Source: Muribaculaceae bacterium
GTDB lineage: Bacteria > Bacteroidota > Bacteroidia > Bacteroidales > Muribaculaceae
NCBI GenBank assembly: GCA_017409345.1
Contig: JAFQSX010000005.1
Span: 1-64,000, forward strand
Length of the DNA: 64,000 nt
Reading direction: 5' to 3'
Shown: piece by piece, positions 1 to 8,863 of the stretch
Position numbering within the stretch: the stretch's first letter is position 1
Layout of the letters: each line of letters starts with the position of its first letter
Translations under genes and position numbers: made by a program
Notes under the pieces: generated by a model
What the model was told of the DNA's origin: nothing
The model's database searches: none
What the model saw: only the letters and a program-made list of their open reading frames with translations

Positions 1-81
1 TCTTCCCATTCCGAACAGAGAAGTTAAACCTCACCGCGCCGATGGTACTGCGAAAGTGGGAGAGTAGGTCACCGCCCCCTA
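1..81 (+). rRNA. rrf: 5S ribosomal RNA, 3' part
   Basis: The first 80 bases match the 3' two thirds of bacterial 5S rRNA: the loop B/C region around CCGAACAGAGAAGTTAAA, the GATGGTACTGC segment, and the GTGGGAGAGTAGGTCACCGCC strand that closes the molecule. The 5' part and the rest of the rRNA operon lie upstream of the window. A terminator follows within ten bases, so this is the end of the operon. The exact 3' end is approximate. Confidence 0.93.
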
Positions 82-85
82 TCCG

Positions 86-120
86 AGCCCCGACTCAGAA
101 ATGAGCCGGGGCTTTTTGTT
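86..120 (+). terminator. Rho-independent terminator of the rRNA operon
   Basis: An 11-bp stem with one A-C mismatch (86-96 with 103-113, core AGCCCCG/CGGGGCT) closes a six-base loop and is followed by TTTTTGTTTT. It lies immediately downstream of the 5S rRNA. Confidence 0.88.
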
Positions 121-420
121 TTAATCAACTTCGGGGGAAGGTTGGGACAACTAGGACCACTGGGACCACTAAGACTACTATTCCACTATGTCCTCTGGGA
201 CTATTATGTTAGACTTATACCCTCTAATTTGAGATTTAAGTGTGTAAAAATGTTAATGCGGTGCCGTTTAATAGATGAAACGTTGCTATATGTCAAGATG
301 CGTGTGTTAAACAATGTCCAAGATATTAGCATGTTATGATATTTGTATATTTTTGTAAAATAATTTAATACCAATTTTAAAAATCTAAATCAACTAATAT
401 AAAACAAAATTTAAGTTATC
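121..420. other. Intergenic spacer with a degenerate short repeat
   Basis: I see no credible gene here. A 65-codon open frame at 142-339 has no family resemblance, and its start is made of degenerate repeats. From about 143 to 210 the unit GGGACNACT recurs imperfectly (GGGACAACT, AGGACCACT, GGGACCACT, AAGACTACT, GGGACTATT). A possible -7 element TATTTTTG at 348-355 may serve the gene starting at 421, but no good -33 element is visible. Confidence 0.5.
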
Positions 421-855
421 ATGAAAAAGGTATTTTCTTGTTTCCTTATTCTGTTACTTGCTTTACCGGTATTTGCCGCGGATATTATTTATGTGCGACA
501 AAATAGTGGAGATACACAGTTAAGTATAAGCAGTATTAAGGAAATTACTTTCCCATCGGGATCTGTAGTTGTTACAATGACAGATGGCTCAACAAAAACT
601 TATTCATCTTCAAATTTTGTATCTCTTCGTTTTGACGGAAAGATTAATGTGGGTATTGAAGGTGTAGAAGAAGGATTTGATGAAATTATTTATGATGGAG
701 AGATTGTGAAAGCACCTCAAGAAGGAATTTCAGTTTATTCAACTGATGGACGCTTGATCCTTGCTACAGAGGAATCAATACTTGAGGTATCGTCTCTTTC
801 AAATGGAGTTTACATTGTGAAATCGGGTAGTTTAACCACTAAAATTGTGAAATGA
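421..855 (+). CDS. Small secreted protein with T9SS-type C-terminal domain
   Basis: A 144-residue protein. Residues 1-19 form a Sec signal peptide ending at VFAA-D. Residues 20-72 form a beta-rich module (IYVRQNSGDTQLSISSIKEI, then a VTMTDGSTKTY strand) that resembles the N-terminal module of the next protein. The last 45 residues (VYSTDGRLIL, then LSNGVYIVKSGSLTTKIVK) look like a short type A T9SS sorting domain, although the usual PNP motif is missing. The stop overlaps the next start (ATGATG), so the two genes are translationally coupled. Likely exported and surface-linked; molecular function unknown. Confidence 0.8.
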   Translation: MKKVFSCFLILLLALPVFAADIIYVRQNSGDTQLSISSIKEITFPSGSVVVTMTDGSTKTYSSSNFVSLRFDGKINVGIEGVEEGFDEIIYDGEIVKAPQEGISVYSTDGRLILATEESILEVSSLSNGVYIVKSGSLTTKIVK

Positions 856-3800
856 TGAAAAAGAAAGTATTAACAGGCGCAGTATTGACATTGTCGGCAC
901 TTTCTTTGGCATGGGCTGCTGAAACAATGTGGATTCACAGAACCGACAATATAACTCTTGGATTGCCTATTACTATTGCTGATAGTGTGTCTTTGAGTGG
1001 AAATAATGTTGTGTTTACAGCAACAAATGGCGAGGTTAAAACAATGCCAAACACAGAAGTGTCGAAAGTTACACTTGGAGACCCCACAACAGTGGTAGAG
1101 GTAAAATATAATGGCACAGATGCCGAAATTATCAACCCATTTGCCTTTGAAGGAGTAACAGTAACCAAAACCGGGGCAGATGTGGTAGTGACTTCTACAT
1201 CATTATCAGAGATTACATATGAATTGACCGGTACAACTACAACCGGTTCGTTTAAGGTTTATTCTGATACTAAATTTAATCTTGACCTTAATAATGTGAG
1301 CATCACAAATGATAATGGTGCGGCAATCAATATTCAAACAGGTAAGAAATGTACGGTTAATTTGGTAGGCACCTCAACACTTGCCGATGCAGCCTCATAT
1401 ACAACAGTTACAGGCGAAGACCAAAAGGGCTGTTTCTTCAGTGAAGGTCAAATCGTATTTGGCGGTACCGGAGTATTGAATGTTATAGGAAACTACAAAC
1501 ATGGTGTTGTCAGCGATGATTATATCGAAATGACATCGGGTACAGTCAACATCGTTTCAGCATTTAATGATGGTGTTCATGCCAATGACTATTTCTTGAT
1601 GAATGGTGGTAAATTGACTACTAAGTCAACCGGTGGCGATGGTATTGATGGCGATGTAGGTTATATCGAAATCAATGATGGTACAATAGATATTAATCTT
1701 GCTACTGCCGACACTAAAGCGATTAAGAGTGATAGTATTATCACAGTTAATGGCGGAAATATCACCCTCACAGTGCCAGCAGCACAAGGCAAAGGGTTCA
1801 AAACCAAACAAACAATGACCGTAAATGGTGGTACAATCACAGCAAATATGACCGGAGATGTGGCTATCGTGTCAAACGATCCATCATATTGTTCGGCAAT
1901 CAAAACCGATGTTGATTTTGTGCAAACAAACGGTACTATCAATATTACTCACTCAGGTGCAGGTGGTAAAGGTATTTCAGCAGATAGAAATGTAAATCTC
2001 CAAGGGGGAACACTTTCAGTGACTGTTACCGGTGGAAATGGTACATATACTAATACATCGGGAGTAACCGATAACTATGCTCCTACATGTATTTCGGCCG
2101 ATAATAATGTAAATGTAAGTGGAGGAAATATCACTCTCAATGTTAAAGCAAACTCGGCAAAAGGTATCAAATCAGATGTTAATACTACAATCTCAGGCGG
2201 TACAATCACCGGTACATTGACAGGTAGCAGTGTCGTTGTGAATTATGACCCATCACATTGTTCATTGATTAAGTGTGATGGAAACTACACTCAAAATGGA
2301 GGTACAATCAATGCTACTCATTCGGGAGTAGGTGGTAAAGGTATCTCGGTTGATGGTGTTGCTACGTTCAATTCGGGAAATGTTACAATTACTACAACCG
2401 GAAGTGCAGCAACATATACAGCATCAACAGGAACAGACACTTATAGCCCAATATGTATCTCGGTAGATGGTAACTTAAATCTCCTTGGCGGTACATTTAA
2501 TGTTAAATCAACCGGAGCCGGTGGTAAATGTATCAAGAGTGACCAACAAATCATTATGGGTACAATCAATGGCGAATCTCCCGAGATAACCACTCCATCT
2601 GTAAGCTCAGGTAACATGTCACAAGAGTGGAACTTCTCGCAAAATGGAGGAAATAGCTCAAGTTGGGTTACAACAGGTTCTCAAGGAGTAGAAGATATAG
2701 CATTGGCTAATGGCAAACTATATGCAGTGTGTCGTGGTTCAAGCGCAACAGATCACACAATCAAGATTATCAACGCCTACACCGGTTCACAAAGTGGAAC
2801 ATTGAACACTACTTCGTGCACAGCAGGTACATATAATTTAAGTTCGGTAGAAACACTTGGAAGCACTATCCTTGCATGCAACTTGGCGGCAAATACATCA
2901 ACTAATTTAGTAATCTATAAGTGGGATAGCGATAGTTCAACACCAACAGTGTTGCTCAATGCGGCTCCTCCATGTACACGTGCCGGAGATGCAATGTCGG
3001 TTAGTGGAACAATGACAAATGGACGTATATGGTTTGCATATGGTAGCCAAGTATATTATTATACAATTTCAAATGGGGCTATCACATCAACTACTCCTAC
3101 TACAATTAATTTGACTAAGAATGGCTCGGCTTATGAAATAGCGTCGGGGGTTCCTTATTCAAATATTACAGTAGAAAGCGATGGCTCATTCTGGGTGTCA
3201 AGTTCATTAGCAAACTATGCTGCAACACATTTCAGTTCAACAGGTGCTTATATCGAAGAAATGCCAAGCGGATTGGTTAATAATCAAGGAACAGATGTTA
3301 AGTTCTTCACATATAACGGTGTGAAATATGCAGCAGCATCAACTTATCTAAACACTACAAATACTGCAATTTCAGAAGGTGCAGTTTCAGTTGTCAATAT
3401 GTCAACAAGTTCAGTAGAGGGAACGTATCCATCAAATGGTCTTGGTAGCGCACGTAACACATGTTTCCGCAATTCAGTATGCGTTGAAGCCGGGACAGAT
3501 TACTACTATGTGTGGGTAAATGTACCATTCCAAGGTGTCGCTTGTTACAAATATGCTGAAGCGACAACTGAAGAAGGTGGTACAACCGAGGAGGATACTC
3601 CAACCGGAGAAATCGCACCATTGATAGTAACAGCTCAAACAACCGGAGCTCAATTTGGTAGTTCTTCATCAGGCGGAGGTCCCGGAGGAAATCGTCCAGG
3701 AATGCCAGGTAGTTCAACATCAACAAACGGTTCAACAAGTCCAAAAGTAATCAAGGCAATGTCGGCAATGACTGTTTATAGTGGCAGCTTTACAATTAAA

Positions 3801-4412
3801 TCATCAAACGAAGGTGGTGAAGGGTTAGAATCAAAAACTACAATCACAATCAATGGAGGTAACTTTACATTTACAACTTATGATGACTGTATCAATGCTG
3901 CAAGTTCATTAACAATCAATGGAGGTAATCTTCGTTGTGTTGCTACCGGAAACGATGCAATAGACTCAAATGGCACAATGTCAATCACCGGAGGTCTTGT
4001 GTTGGCCAATGGGTCTCGTGACCCTGAAGAAGGTGTCGATGTGGATCAAGCAAGCAAATTGTCAATCACCGGTGGTACTGTAATCAACCAAAAAGGTAAT
4101 ATGTTGAACCTTACAACAACACAATGCAAAGTGCCGACAATTAAGTATTCATCTTCAATTTCGGCCGGAACATTGATTACTATTACAAATTCATCGGGCG
4201 CTCACATCTTGTCGTTCAAGGCTCCTCAAGCAATGAGTCAAGGTTGTTACATCACATTGCCCGAATTCAAATCAGGTAGTTCATATAAACTTTATACAGG
4301 TGGATCTGTCTCAGGTGGAACAGTATTTAATGAAGTGACAAAAGGTGGTTCATTCTCTGGAGGTACACAAGTGAAATCGTTTACAATTTCATCAAATTTG
4401 ACTTCACTCTAA
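852..4412 (+). CDS. Large secreted beta-helix-like carbohydrate-binding domain protein (Cthe_2159/DUF4353-like)
   Basis: An 1186-residue exported protein with a signal peptide (residues 1-22, ending SLAWAAE). Residues 23-75 form a beta module shared with the preceding small protein. From about 80 to 590 there are repeated short strands of the form N-G-G-x-I/L-x-V and DGIDGD or KGIKSD turns, typical of the Cthe_2159 right-handed beta-helix family, whose founding member binds polygalacturonic acid. Two related blocks of about 120 residues (around 340-460 and 460-580, each with NDPSYCS or YDPSHCS and GGKGIS) look like tandem duplications. About 610-900 is a different, propeller-like insertion. 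A Gly/Pro linker (GGGPGGNRPGMPG) then leads back to beta-helix repeats (about 970-1110). There is no clear T9SS domain at the C-terminus. The start can be either Met of the ATGATG; the first overlaps the previous stop. Ligand unknown. Confidence 0.82.
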   Translation: MMKKKVLTGAVLTLSALSLAWAAETMWIHRTDNITLGLPITIADSVSLSGNNVVFTATNGEVKTMPNTEVSKVTLGDPTTVVEVKYNGTDAEIINPFAFEGVTVTKTGADVVVTSTSLSEITYELTGTTTTGSFKVYSDTKFNLDLNNVSITNDNGAAINIQTGKKCTVNLVGTSTLADAASYTTVTGEDQKGCFFSEGQIVFGGTGVLNVIGNYKHGVVSDDYIEMTSGTVNIVSAFNDGVHANDYFLMNGGKLTTKSTGGDGIDGDVGYIEINDGTIDINLATADTKAIKSDSIITVNGGNITLTVPAAQGKGFKTKQTMTVNGGTITANMTGDVAIVSNDPSYCSAIKTDVDFVQTNGTINITHSGAGGKGISADRNVNLQGGTLSVTVTGGNGTYTNTSGVTDNYAPTCISADNNVNVSGGNITLNVKANSAKGIKSDVNTTISGGTITGTLTGSSVVVNYDPSHCSLIKCDGNYTQNGGTINATHSGVGGKGISVDGVATFNSGNVTITTTGSAATYTASTGTDTYSPICISVDGNLNLLGGTFNVKSTGAGGKCIKSDQQIIMGTINGESPEITTPSVSSGNMSQEWNFSQNGGNSSSWVTTGSQGVEDIALANGKLYAVCRGSSATDHTIKIINAYTGSQSGTLNTTSCTAGTYNLSSVETLGSTILACNLAANTSTNLVIYKWDSDSSTPTVLLNAAPPCTRAGDAMSVSGTMTNGRIWFAYGSQVYYYTISNGAITSTTPTTINLTKNGSAYEIASGVPYSNITVESDGSFWVSSSLANYAATHFSSTGAYIEEMPSGLVNNQGTDVKFFTYNGVKYAAASTYLNTTNTAISEGAVSVVNMSTSSVEGTYPSNGLGSARNTCFRNSVCVEAGTDYYYVWVNVPFQGVACYKYAEATTEEGGTTEEDTPTGEIAPLIVTAQTTGAQFGSSSSGGGPGGNRPGMPGSSTSTNGSTSPKVIKAMSAMTVYSGSFTIKSSNEGGEGLESKTTITINGGNFTFTTYDDCINAASSLTINGGNLRCVATGNDAIDSNGTMSITGGLVLANGSRDPEEGVDVDQASKLSITGGTVINQKGNMLNLTTTQCKVPTIKYSSSISAGTLITITNSSGAHILSFKAPQAMSQGCYITLPEFKSGSSYKLYTGGSVSGGTVFNEVTKGGSFSGGTQVKSFTISSNLTSL

Positions 4413-4447
4413 CGATTTGAATATTTCTAAATAAGAAAAACTTTTTA

Positions 4448-4490
4448 GTAACACACAATGGAGCTAGTTCCATTGTGTGTTACTTTTTTA
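4448..4490 (+). terminator. Rho-independent terminator
   Basis: A perfect 15-bp stem (4448-4462 with 4469-4483) with a six-base loop GCTAGT, followed by TTTTTTTA. It closes the two-gene unit starting at 421. Confidence 0.9.
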
Positions 4491-4716
4491 TATGGTATGA
4501 TTTTTCTTTTTGATTGTAGATATGTGTATTAAGGTGTTAAATGCGGGGATGGCTTTTATTGTAAATCGCAACAAAGTCTTTAATAATCCCTTTTATTTCA
4601 TTAATTTCTTCAATAAATAGGACAAGATACAATTAATGAAATAAGGATAGTCGATTGTTTCAAATGGGAAGAATATCTTTTTTCTCATTCTTATGACGAA
4701 ATTAAAAGATTTGTGC
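4491..4716. other. AT-rich intergenic spacer, no gene seen
   Basis: I find no open frame of note, no RNA fold and no repeat in this stretch between the terminator and the promoter of the next gene. Confidence 0.5.
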
Positions 4717-4724
4717 TATATTTG
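4717..4724 (+). promoter_or_regulatory. Bacteroidota -7 promoter element
   Basis: TATATTTG matches the TAnnTTTG -7 consensus and lies 29 bases upstream of the chosen ATG. No clear TTTG is visible at -33, so only the -7 half is supported. Confidence 0.5.
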
Positions 4725-4753
4725 TGCCTCATTAAATTAAATAGGTGTATTTT

Positions 4754-7648
4754 ATGAAAAAAATTTTACTATCAATTTTAGGTGGCATTATGTCGGTTTG
4801 TGCAATATCGGCTCAAACGACCATTTATGCTTATCGTAGTTTTCAAGCAAGTAATCCACAAACTGTAAAAAAAGGGCCAGTTAAGTTTTTAGCAACAGCC
4901 CCAAGTAACGTACAATTGATTGCTGATCAAACAAAAATGGGGTCGGTATATGCTGGAGAGTACTATAACTACAAGTGGTATGCACAAGTGACCCAATTGG
5001 GCACACAATCAACTCTTGAAGGATTATATACCATAGACTTAGTTGATGGAACGCGAACATTGATATCTACAGCAGGATCTCATCTGGTTGAGATGTGTTA
5101 TGACTACTCAACAAATACAATGTATGGAATCAAGAATGGAGCCGAAAACCTTGTGACTCTTAATATTGAAACCGGCGAAACCTCAAGTATAGGTTATTTT
5201 AAAACAACTACCGGCTCATATATTTACATCTTGGCATTAGCAATCGACCTAGATGGACAAATGTATGCAGTGGGTATGGATGATATTTTCTATAAGGTTG
5301 ATAAAACAAATGCCGTGTGTACAGCAATCGGTAGTACAGGTACGAATGCAGCATATACGCAAAGTATGACCTTCGACCACAATAATCATGTGCTATATTG
5401 GGCAAATAATGGCGATTATACATTGTATACAATAAATCTTGAAACAGGAGTTGCTACAGCAGTAGGAATAATTGGTGCAAATGGAGATGATAGTGTGTGT
5501 GCAATGATTATTCCATTTATTAATGTCGCTAAAGGCGCCCCTGATAGAGTTGTAGAACGTCGAGTAGAAGCACAAGGTAAAGATGTAGTTATTACATGGA
5601 AGAATCCTTCTATAGATGCACAAGGAGTAGCACTAACAGAGTTGACAGGAGTAAAAATTTATCGAAATGATGAGTTAGTAAAGACACTCTCAATGACTTC
5701 TGAAAATATAGGCAAAACATCAACATATACCGATGTGGCACTTGCCGATGGTAAATATTCTTATAAAATTGTAGCCGAAAACTCAAAGGGAGAAGGTGGT
5801 GTCGATAGTGAAAACGTAGATATATATATTGGCAAAAATGCTCCCGGACAAGTAAATAACTTAAAAGTATTGAGTGGAGATAATACGGCAATACTATCAT
5901 GGGAAGCTCCTACTGAGGGATTGTATGGAGGAGAATATGATGTTAATAGTGTAACCAAATATATCATTACACGTACCAAAGGTTCTTCTTCAACAGAAAT
6001 TGAAATATCAGATCCTGCAGTAACAACATATACAGATTCTCCCGGATTTGGTAAATATACTTATTCGGTTACTGCTGTAAATAATATGGGTAAAGGAGCA
6101 GAAACAACATATGGCGAAGTTGTTGTAAAACCAGCAGACTGGATTTTGATGATGACAGGTGAGGTTGTTGTAGAGAATGGTACTGAATATAAATTTTATG
6201 ATGTATCTGGGCCAAATTCATATTATCCCAATTCACAAAATGATACACTTGTAATTCGTCCTACAAATGCAAAGTCAAAAGTAGTGGCTAAATTTACAAA
6301 ATTCTCAATGGATACATATGCCGATTCATTGATTGTATATAACGGAATAGGAGTAGGTGGTAAGTTAGTTGGTCGCTATTCTGCAACGAGTGTGCCTTCT
6401 GACCTTGTAGAAGTGGAATCAACAAGTGAAGATGGAGCATTGACATTTGTATTCTTCTCTGATGTAATGAGCCGAGATGAAGGATGGGAAGCTACAATTG
6501 AAGCAAAAGAAAGTAAACAATATGATTTGGCCACAGTAGCATTGCAAGGAGATTTATATCCCGAAGAAAAGAAAACTTCGGAATATGTGTTAAAAATCCG
6601 CAATAAAGGTATGCAAAATGTAGGAGGAACTAGCTATAAGGTGAAATTGCTCGACGGAAACAATGTGGTTCTTGCAGAAGGTTCAGGTGTAGATGTAGCC
6701 TCAAATCAAGAATGTGAGATTAAATTGAGTTTTGAACCGACAACCGTAGGTGCTTTGACTATATATGCTGAAATCGAATATTCTGCCGATGAAGATGTTT
6801 CAAATAATAAGACTACAGCATTGTCATTGAATGTGCTCACTGCAGGAAGTAAGTTTATTGAAGTAGGTAATAGTGAAGACGAATTGTATGTTGTTCCTGC
6901 TTCATTTATGAGTGATGAAGGAGTGAGCCAAACAATATATTTTGCCGAAGAATTAGGAGATGGTGTAAAAGAAATGGAGTTAAAAATGATTTCATACCCA
7001 TATTATAACGTTACAAGTAATTATGCTAATGTTCCGGTTAAAGTGTGGGTTAGTGAAACCGACAAGACATCGTTGGAAGATCGCAATCTTTATGCATCGG
7101 AAATGACATTAGTATATGAAGGAAATTGTCCTATATCAACAGGTGATTCTGAATGGAGCATTCCATTGTCAATTCCATATAAATATACCGGAAAGAATTT
7201 GGTAATTATGGTTTATAAAAGTGGAGTAGGTACAAACTCTATGGGAGTTACATTTAAGGGTACATATGGAGACTATTCAGATGTAAACAAACGTACGCGC
7301 AATGCTACTAAATACTTTGAAGATGATGTTATAGATTTAGAAGGCGTGATTGGCTATAGCGCAGGGACAATGGTGCCTGATGTTAAATTATTATTTGCAT
7401 CATCGGCAGGAGTTGAAGAGGTGGAGATAAATAACAATGTGAAAGTATATCCTAACCCTACATCTTCTATGTTGTATTTTAATGAAGAAGTTTCAGAAGT
7501 ATCACTTATGTCAATTTCTGGTCAACTTGTCTATCAAGGTAAAAATGTATCATCAATCAATGTTGCCCCTTATTCAACAGGTGTATATGTGTTAAAAGCA
7601 ATTGCACACGATGGCTCATTGATTATTAAACGCATTGTAAAGAAATAA
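4754..7648 (+). CDS. Multidomain secreted protein with fibronectin type III and CUB-like domains and a T9SS type A sorting domain
   Basis: A 964-residue T9SS cargo. I start it at the ATG that opens MKKILLSILGG rather than at the GTG nine bases earlier, because the signal peptide begins there and ends near SAQTT. About 60-260 resembles a beta-propeller (TNTMYGIKNG, HNNHVLYWANN). Two fibronectin type III-like repeats follow (about 265-460: VVITWKNPS...YSYKIVAENSKG and AILSWEAP...YTYSVTAVNN). A CUB-like domain comes next (about 475-590, DTLVIRP and DEGWEATIEA), then a CARDB-like stretch (about 595-700). The C-terminal 70 residues are a classical type A sorting domain (VKVYPNPTSSMLYF...STGVYVLK...IIKRIVKK). 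It is probably anchored to the surface or released. Monocistronic, with terminators on both sides. Substrate unknown. Confidence 0.83.
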   Translation: MKKILLSILGGIMSVCAISAQTTIYAYRSFQASNPQTVKKGPVKFLATAPSNVQLIADQTKMGSVYAGEYYNYKWYAQVTQLGTQSTLEGLYTIDLVDGTRTLISTAGSHLVEMCYDYSTNTMYGIKNGAENLVTLNIETGETSSIGYFKTTTGSYIYILALAIDLDGQMYAVGMDDIFYKVDKTNAVCTAIGSTGTNAAYTQSMTFDHNNHVLYWANNGDYTLYTINLETGVATAVGIIGANGDDSVCAMIIPFINVAKGAPDRVVERRVEAQGKDVVITWKNPSIDAQGVALTELTGVKIYRNDELVKTLSMTSENIGKTSTYTDVALADGKYSYKIVAENSKGEGGVDSENVDIYIGKNAPGQVNNLKVLSGDNTAILSWEAPTEGLYGGEYDVNSVTKYIITRTKGSSSTEIEISDPAVTTYTDSPGFGKYTYSVTAVNNMGKGAETTYGEVVVKPADWILMMTGEVVVENGTEYKFYDVSGPNSYYPNSQNDTLVIRPTNAKSKVVAKFTKFSMDTYADSLIVYNGIGVGGKLVGRYSATSVPSDLVEVESTSEDGALTFVFFSDVMSRDEGWEATIEAKESKQYDLATVALQGDLYPEEKKTSEYVLKIRNKGMQNVGGTSYKVKLLDGNNVVLAEGSGVDVASNQECEIKLSFEPTTVGALTIYAEIEYSADEDVSNNKTTALSLNVLTAGSKFIEVGNSEDELYVVPASFMSDEGVSQTIYFAEELGDGVKEMELKMISYPYYNVTSNYANVPVKVWVSETDKTSLEDRNLYASEMTLVYEGNCPISTGDSEWSIPLSIPYKYTGKNLVIMVYKSGVGTNSMGVTFKGTYGDYSDVNKRTRNATKYFEDDVIDLEGVIGYSAGTMVPDVKLLFASSAGVEEVEINNNVKVYPNPTSSMLYFNEEVSEVSLMSISGQLVYQGKNVSSINVAPYSTGVYVLKAIAHDGSLIIKRIVKK

Positions 7649-7668
7649 AGAGGTGAAAATATAAAATT

Positions 7669-7701
7669 ATTGAAAGCCTCCCATGGCGGGAGGCTTTCAA
7701 T
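7669..7701 (+). terminator. Terminator hairpin
   Basis: A perfect 14-bp stem (7669-7682 with 7688-7701) with a five-base loop, 20 bases after the preceding stop codon. The following bases are ATATAA rather than a long T run, so termination is likely but not certain. Confidence 0.7.
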
Positions 7702-7823
7702 ATATAACTGGCAACAGAGGGGTACTTATTTTAGTTATAATTGTGCCGTTAACAACTTTTTTGGTAAAAGCGTTTGTTTTTAATATATAAGTTTATAATT
7801 TTACATTTTAATTTGTGAATCAA

Positions 7824-8315
7824 ATGTTGGATGAAATGAGAATTACTGAAGAAGACATAAGATTTATGAATATGGCAGCCGAGCTTGCTGAAAAGAATAT
7901 TGATGAGGGTGGAGGCCCATTTGGAGCGGTGATTGTGCGCAATGGTGAGGTAGTGGCAACAGGCGTGAATAGAGTCACAGCCGATAACGACCCCACGGCA
8001 CATGCCGAGGTTAATGCAATACGTAGTGCATGTAGTAAGGAGCATACGTTTAATCTTGCCGGTTGCATTGTTTATACATCGTGTGAACCTTGTCCTATGT
8101 GCTTGAGTGCATTATATTGGGCAGGAGTGAGTAGGATATATTATGGAAATACTCAAGAGGATGCCGCTTCAATCAATTTTAGTGATAAATTTATTTATAG
8201 TGAAATTGATAAACCTCAAAAAGAACGAATGATTCCGTGCATAAAGATGGATGGGACTCGTACAATAAAGGCATTTGAAAAGTGGAAAGCAAAAGAAGAT
8301 AAAGTAGAATATTAA
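7824..8315 (+). CDS. Zinc-dependent nucleoside/guanine deaminase (GuaD/TadA-like)
   Basis: A 163-residue cytidine-deaminase-fold enzyme with an intact active site: H60-A-E62 (HAEVNAI) and C90-P-M-C93 (EPCPMC). These bind zinc and supply the proton-shuttling glutamate. PFGAVIV at about 33-39 is the usual substrate-pocket strand. The length and C-terminal tail (AFEKWKAKEDKVEY) resemble GuaD-type guanine deaminases more than TadA, but the base specificity is not proven by the sequence. I prefer the ATG at 7824 to the GTG at 7815; another ATG at 7836 is possible. Just 23 bases downstream, in the same direction, lies a catalytically dead secreted relative. Confidence 0.88.
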   Translation: MLDEMRITEEDIRFMNMAAELAEKNIDEGGGPFGAVIVRNGEVVATGVNRVTADNDPTAHAEVNAIRSACSKEHTFNLAGCIVYTSCEPCPMCLSALYWAGVSRIYYGNTQEDAASINFSDKFIYSEIDKPQKERMIPCIKMDGTRTIKAFEKWKAKEDKVEY

Positions 8316-8338
8316 TAAAATAATTGCATAAAAAGATT

Positions 8339-8842
8339 ATGAAAAAAGTATTGTTTATAATTACATTAATAGTGGCATTAACAATAGGTGCGTTGAAAGC
8401 CGGAGTCCCCATTTCTAAAGATTATAAAGTTACAATACATGATGAATTGTGGATGGATATGGCAGTAACTGTCGCAAAGGATGGAATAAAATCGGAAGGA
8501 GTGCCTTGTGGAACTGTCATTGTGTTAAATGGCGCATTAAAATGTGTTGGCGAACCCACCGAAAAAGCCACTTCGGTAGAGACTGCAATCGCAATGTCAC
8601 GCATGCCATCATTGGAAAATGCTGTGATTTATACTATCAATGAGCCAACTATCGAGGCTTATAATATGATATGTAAATTTGGTGCCGAGGCTGTTTATTT
8701 TGTAAATCCTAAAGAAGATGTAATAGCAGCAGGAGTGAGACCGGCAGAAGCATATGATGAAAGTAAACTTGATTCAACTTTGGTACAAGTGCCAATGAAA
8801 CAAATAGAATTTGCTGACGCTGCAGCATTGTTGAAAAAATAA
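8339..8842 (+). CDS. Secreted deaminase-fold pseudoenzyme (zinc ligands lost)
   Basis: A 167-residue protein that I read as a diverged paralogue of the preceding deaminase. It has a Sec signal peptide (MKKVLFIITLIVALTIGALKA) and then aligns without gaps to the deaminase over 28 residues (WMDMAVTVAKDG...GTVIVLNG against FMNMAAELAEKN...GAVIVRNG, 13 identities). The segment YTINEPTIEAY aligns with YTSCEPCPMCL. The zinc histidine is replaced by S79 and the two zinc cysteines by T104 and A107, while the glutamate is kept (E81). It therefore cannot bind zinc in the usual way and is unlikely to deaminate. It is probably cotranscribed with the active enzyme. Possible roles are a periplasmic binding protein for a base or nucleoside; this is inference. 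The ATG at 8339 is chosen over an upstream TTG because the signal peptide starts there. Confidence 0.75.
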   Translation: MKKVLFIITLIVALTIGALKAGVPISKDYKVTIHDELWMDMAVTVAKDGIKSEGVPCGTVIVLNGALKCVGEPTEKATSVETAIAMSRMPSLENAVIYTINEPTIEAYNMICKFGAEAVYFVNPKEDVIAAGVRPAEAYDESKLDSTLVQVPMKQIEFADAAALLKK

Positions 8843-8863
8843 GAAAAGTAAAAAGGTATATGA

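Noticed and set aside
142-339. A 65-codon open frame after the 5S rRNA
   Set aside because: Its beginning is the degenerate GGGACNACT repeat, it has no family resemblance, and it is not preceded by a promoter.
1300-2560. CRISPR-like or tandem DNA repeat in the beta-helix gene
   Set aside because: The repetition is at protein level (about 120 residues, diverged codons), with no short direct repeats and spacers.
421-4412. One split gene broken by a frameshift
   Set aside because: Both proteins have their own signal peptides and the ATGATG overlap is an ordinary coupled start, so these are two genes.
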